Positions 6,075 through 8,471 of a stretch of DNA of 8,471 bases are shown here, piece by piece. Source of the stretch: JBEKEX01 sp050013615 (GTDB lineage Bacteria > Chloroflexota > Anaerolineae > Anaerolineales > Anaerolineaceae). A program made the position numbers and the translations under genes. Location of the stretch: NCBI GenBank assembly GCA_050013615.1, contig JBEKEX010000114.1, forward strand, positions 1-8,471. Reading direction: 5' to 3'. Positions within the stretch are counted from its first letter, which is position 1. The number at the start of each line of letters is the position of its first letter. Under the pieces are notes generated by a model that was not told the origin of the DNA, did no database searches, and saw only the letters and a list, made by a program, of their open reading frames with translations.

Positions 6075-6770
6075 TTAATCGGGAGTCTGCCGGATCAACC
6101 TGGCTGCCTTTTCCCAGATCGCATCGAACATTGCCACGGTCAAGCGGCCGGTTTGGGTGTTTTGGCGGCTGGGATGGTAAGAAGCCAGCAGCCAGGGGAA
6201 CCCTTCCCCTGCCCTTAAAAACGCCCCATGGGCAAAGATCGTATTTCCATAATCTGCCCCCTTAGCATGATAGACCTGCAAAATATGATCGAAAGCCACC
6301 TTCCCCAGTGCCACCACCCCTTGAATGTGAGTCAACAATTCGATCTCGGCCAGCAAAAATGGCCGGCAATTCAGTGCTTCCTCGGATGTGATCTTATTAT
6401 CCGGCGGGGCACAGCGGCACACCGCCGTGATGAATAGGTCATGCAATTCCAGTCCATCATCCCGGCTGCTAACGGTAGGCTGGCTGGCAAAACCGGCACG
6501 GTAGAGTGCCGGATAGAGGAAATCCCCCGATGCATCGCCGGTGAACATCCGCCCCGTGCGGTTGGAGCCGTGGGCGCCGGGTGCCAATCCCACTGCCAAC
6601 ACGCGTGCCTGCGGATCGCCAAAGCCCGGCACCGGCTTGCCCCAATACTCCCAATCACGATAGGCACGCCGCTTGGTGCAGGCTACCTCTTCCCGCCACG
6701 CCACCAGTCGCGGGCAGCGCCTGCACGTTACGATTTCATCATTCAATCCTCTCCATGCGTCAGCCATCAT
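6075..6770 (-). CDS. family 5 uracil-DNA glycosylase (UDGb type)
   Basis: This 231-residue enzyme removes uracil and possibly other deaminated bases from DNA as the first step of base excision repair. Motif 1 is 'GLAPGAHGSNRTGRMFTGD' (residues 61-79), the form seen in the UDGb family, which lacks the usual polar catalytic residue right after the first Gly-Leu. Motif 2 is 'YHPSRQNTQTG' (198-208) with His199. Cysteines suited to a [4Fe-4S] cluster are C16 and C19 ('CRRC'), C118/C120 and C135. Two adjacent ATGs (6770, 6767) are possible starts; GAAGG at 6775-6779 lies 4 or 7 bases upstream, and the second gives a more usual spacing. It follows queA on the same strand with a 26-base gap, so it is probably co-transcribed. 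Length and motifs are typical. Confidence 0.9.
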   Translation of the reverse strand: MMADAWRGLNDEIVTCRRCPRLVAWREEVACTKRRAYRDWEYWGKPVPGFGDPQARVLAVGLAPGAHGSNRTGRMFTGDASGDFLYPALYRAGFASQPTVSSRDDGLELHDLFITAVCRCAPPDNKITSEEALNCRPFLLAEIELLTHIQGVVALGKVAFDHILQVYHAKGADYGNTIFAHGAFLRAGEGFPWLLASYHPSRQNTQTGRLTVAMFDAIWEKAARLIRQTPD

Positions 6771-6796
6771 TGGACCTTCACATTCCTGATTGGGGA

Positions 6797-7816
6797 TTAC
6801 AGTAGCAGCATGGCGTCGCCGAAAGAGTAGAATCGGTATTTTAGCCGGATGGCTTCCTGGTAGGTCGCCAGCATGCGCTCACGCCCGGCAAAAGCGCTCA
6901 CTAGCATCAATAACGTGGATTTGGGCAAGTGGAAATTGGTCACCATGGCGTCCACTGCTCGGAACTTGAATCCCGGCAGGATGAACAGGTCGGTCGGCCC
7001 ACTGAATGGTGCCACCACGTCACCACCTTTTGCCATGCGGGCAGCGCTTTCCAGCGTGCGCACGCAGGTTGTGCCCACCGCAATGATCCGCCCACCGTTC
7101 TTGTGAGCCGTGTTGATCTGCTCTGCAACGCTTGGCAGCACCTCACACCATTCGGTGTGGATTTGGTGCTCTTGCGGGTCGTCTTCCGTCACTGGCGCAA
7201 ACGTATCCAATCCAACATGCAATGTGATACGGGCAAATTGGATGCCCATCCCTTCGAGCTTTGTCATCAACTCCGGCGTAAAGTGCAGTCCGGCCGTCGG
7301 AGCGGCCGCTGAGCCGGTATCCTTTGCGTACACCGTTTGGTAGCGCTCCGGGTCACTCAACGGTGTGTGGATGTAAGGTGGAAGCGGCACTTGCCCAACG
7401 TTGGGAAGGAAAGGCTCGATGGGTTGCGCGAACCGCACCAACCGACGGGAGCCTTCCAGGGCTTCCACTACCTCTACCTGTGGTCCGCTGTCCACCTGCA
7501 CGCGCTGGCCAGCCAACAGCTTCTTACCGCCCACCAATGCCTCCCAAATATCGTCATTGACCCTGCGCAGCAATAAGATCTCGACCTTGCCGCCGGTCGC
7601 TTTGTGGGCATATAGCCGCGCCGGGATGACCCGCGTTTGGTTGATGACCAGCAGATCGCCGACGTTCAAATAGTTGCCGATGTCCCAAAAAGTGGCGTGT
7701 TCCTGAGTATCTTGTTCGCGGTGCAATACCAGCAAGCGTGAAGCGTGGCGTGGTTCGACCGGCGTCTGGGCAATGCGCTCAGGGGGTAGGTAATAATCAA
7801 AATCGGATGTTTTCAT
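6797..7816 (-). CDS. queA: S-adenosylmethionine:tRNA ribosyltransferase-isomerase
   Basis: QueA transfers and isomerises the ribosyl part of SAM onto preQ1 at the wobble base of certain tRNAs, giving epoxyqueuosine, the next-to-last step of queuosine synthesis. The 339-residue length is normal. Family signatures are the N-terminus 'DFDYYLPPERIAQTP' with 'RHASRLLVL', 'GDLLVINQTRVIPARL' (residues 53-68), 'GSAAAPTAGLHFT' (168-180), 'VGTTCVRTLESAA' and the C-terminal 'TNFHLPKSTLLMLVSAFAG'. The ATG at 7816 fits the family start, although the upstream 20 bases hold no clear Shine-Dalgarno site, which may mean translation depends partly on the upstream gene or a weak site. It lies 67 bases after ruvB on the same strand; ruvB-queA adjacency is common in bacteria. 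Confidence 0.97.
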   Translation of the reverse strand: MKTSDFDYYLPPERIAQTPVEPRHASRLLVLHREQDTQEHATFWDIGNYLNVGDLLVINQTRVIPARLYAHKATGGKVEILLLRRVNDDIWEALVGGKKLLAGQRVQVDSGPQVEVVEALEGSRRLVRFAQPIEPFLPNVGQVPLPPYIHTPLSDPERYQTVYAKDTGSAAAPTAGLHFTPELMTKLEGMGIQFARITLHVGLDTFAPVTEDDPQEHQIHTEWCEVLPSVAEQINTAHKNGGRIIAVGTTCVRTLESAARMAKGGDVVAPFSGPTDLFILPGFKFRAVDAMVTNFHLPKSTLLMLVSAFAGRERMLATYQEAIRLKYRFYSFGDAMLLL

Positions 7817-7883
7817 TAAGTCAGTGGTTTGTAAAATTTAGGATGTAAGTTTATGCTGCATCGCAGAGCAGTGTCTGTCGACG

Positions 7884-8471
7884 TTACAATAATTTCGGTT
7901 GTTCACCGCTGCGTTTGTACTGCAAACCGAGGTGTTCATAGGCCAGCTTGGTAGCCACACGGCCTTGTGGGGTACGCCCCAAAAAGCCCAACTGCAACAA
8001 GTAGGGCTCCACTACGTCCATGATGGTGTCCGGCTCTTCGCTGATCGAAGCGGCGATGGTGCTCAAGCCCACCGGCCCACCCTGGTACTTGCTGATAATG
8101 GTTTCCAGCACTCGCCGGTCTACTTCGTCCAGTCCAAGCTCGTCCACGTTGAGCAGATCCAGTGCTTCGATCGCCACGTCCCTGCTCAACTCGCCCTCAG
8201 CCCGCACCTGTGAATAATCACGCACCCGGCGCAACAGCCGCAAGGCCACGCGTGGCGTGCCACGGGCGCGCTTGGCGATCTCGGCAACACCACCTTCATC
8301 GGCCTGGATGCCAAAGATATCGGCGCCGCGCCGCACGATATCGCGCATGGCAAGCGGGTCATAGTAATCCAGGCGGTACACCACGCCAAAGCGTGCCCGC
8401 AGCGGTGCACTGATGAGTGCCAACCGCGTGGTGGCGCCGATCACCGTGAAACGCGGCAATTTCAATCGCAC
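7884..8471 (-). CDS. ruvB: Holliday junction branch-migration helicase RuvB, C-terminal part
   Basis: RuvB is the AAA+ motor that, with RuvA, drives branch migration of Holliday junctions. The reading frame runs off the right edge of the window, so only the last 195-196 residues of about 340 are seen; the Walker A and B motifs are outside. The GTG at the very edge is not the true start, because the visible protein begins in the middle of the ATPase domain. Visible hallmarks are sensor 1 'GATTR', the arginine-finger stretch 'LRARFG', sensor 2 'GTPRVALRLLRRVRDY', and the C-terminal winged helix 'GGPVGLSTIAASISEEPDT' ending in 'LGRTPQGR'. No frame break or missing key residue is visible. It is the first visible gene of the ruvB-queA-UDG run. 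Confidence 0.97.
   Translation of the reverse strand: MRLKLPRFTVIGATTRLALISAPLRARFGVVYRLDYYDPLAMRDIVRRGADIFGIQADEGGVAEIAKRARGTPRVALRLLRRVRDYSQVRAEGELSRDVAIEALDLLNVDELGLDEVDRRVLETIISKYQGGPVGLSTIAASISEEPDTIMDVVEPYLLQLGFLGRTPQGRVATKLAYEHLGLQYKRSGEQPKLL

Noticed and set aside
7854..7870. Small hairpin in the ruvB-queA gap (CTGC-ATC-GCAG with flanking TGCT/AGCA) as a terminator or riboswitch.
   Set aside because: The stem is only 4 bp, the outer arms cannot pair at the same time without bulges, and no T tract follows on the - strand; the 67-base gap is too small for a preQ1-type element that I could recognise.

Overview
The window looks like chromosomal DNA of a moderately GC-rich bacterium, most likely an Anaerolineae-type member of the Chloroflexota. 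That placement is an inference from the flavour of the proteins (a very large GH13-like protein, a peroxiredoxin-like protein of the 'RGFMxPYCRRHLAQLRQDY' type, a family-5 uracil-DNA glycosylase and ruvB next to queA). No marker gene here proves it.

Layout: (1) 1-396, + strand, the 3' end of a HEAT-repeat-like protein. (2) 501-4043, + strand, a 1180-residue protein with a GH13 (alpha-amylase superfamily) barrel in the middle, large unassigned N- and C-terminal parts and a lysine/alanine-rich tail. (3) 4100-4573, - strand, a 157-residue peroxiredoxin-like gene interrupted by an in-frame TGA. The TGA sits exactly where the first cysteine of a CxxC redox site is expected, and the RNA just after it can fold into a bacterial-SECIS-like hairpin, so I read the product as a selenoprotein (Sec44-x-x-Cys47). 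Its 3' end has a strong intrinsic terminator shared with the end of gene 2. (4) An AT-rich divergent promoter region (4574-4690) with a perfect palindrome. (5) 4691-5218, + strand, an Imm-5-like putative immunity protein without a visible toxin, followed after 59 bases by (6) 5278-6042, + strand, a class I SAM-dependent methyltransferase. (7) 6075-8471, - strand, a co-directional run ruvB (5'-truncated by the window edge) - queA - family-5 uracil-DNA glycosylase.

How the genes work together: the - strand run joins Holliday-junction branch migration (RuvB), queuosine tRNA modification (QueA) and uracil excision (UDG), with short gaps that suggest one transcript. The selenoprotein is a single-gene unit with its own promoter and terminator, convergent with the GH13 gene and divergent from the immunity/methyltransferase pair. 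Its function requires a Sec-incorporation system (SelA, SelB, SelC tRNA, SelD) elsewhere in the genome.

The most noteworthy object is the selenoprotein gene. Naive annotation would miss it, shorten it to about 104 residues from a TTG, or call it a pseudogene. Second is the GH13 protein, which keeps the three catalytic acids but has lost the substrate-binding histidines of regions II and IV. The region IV His-to-Pro change resembles GlgE-type maltosyltransferases. I saw no tRNA, rRNA, insertion sequence, CRISPR array or replication origin.
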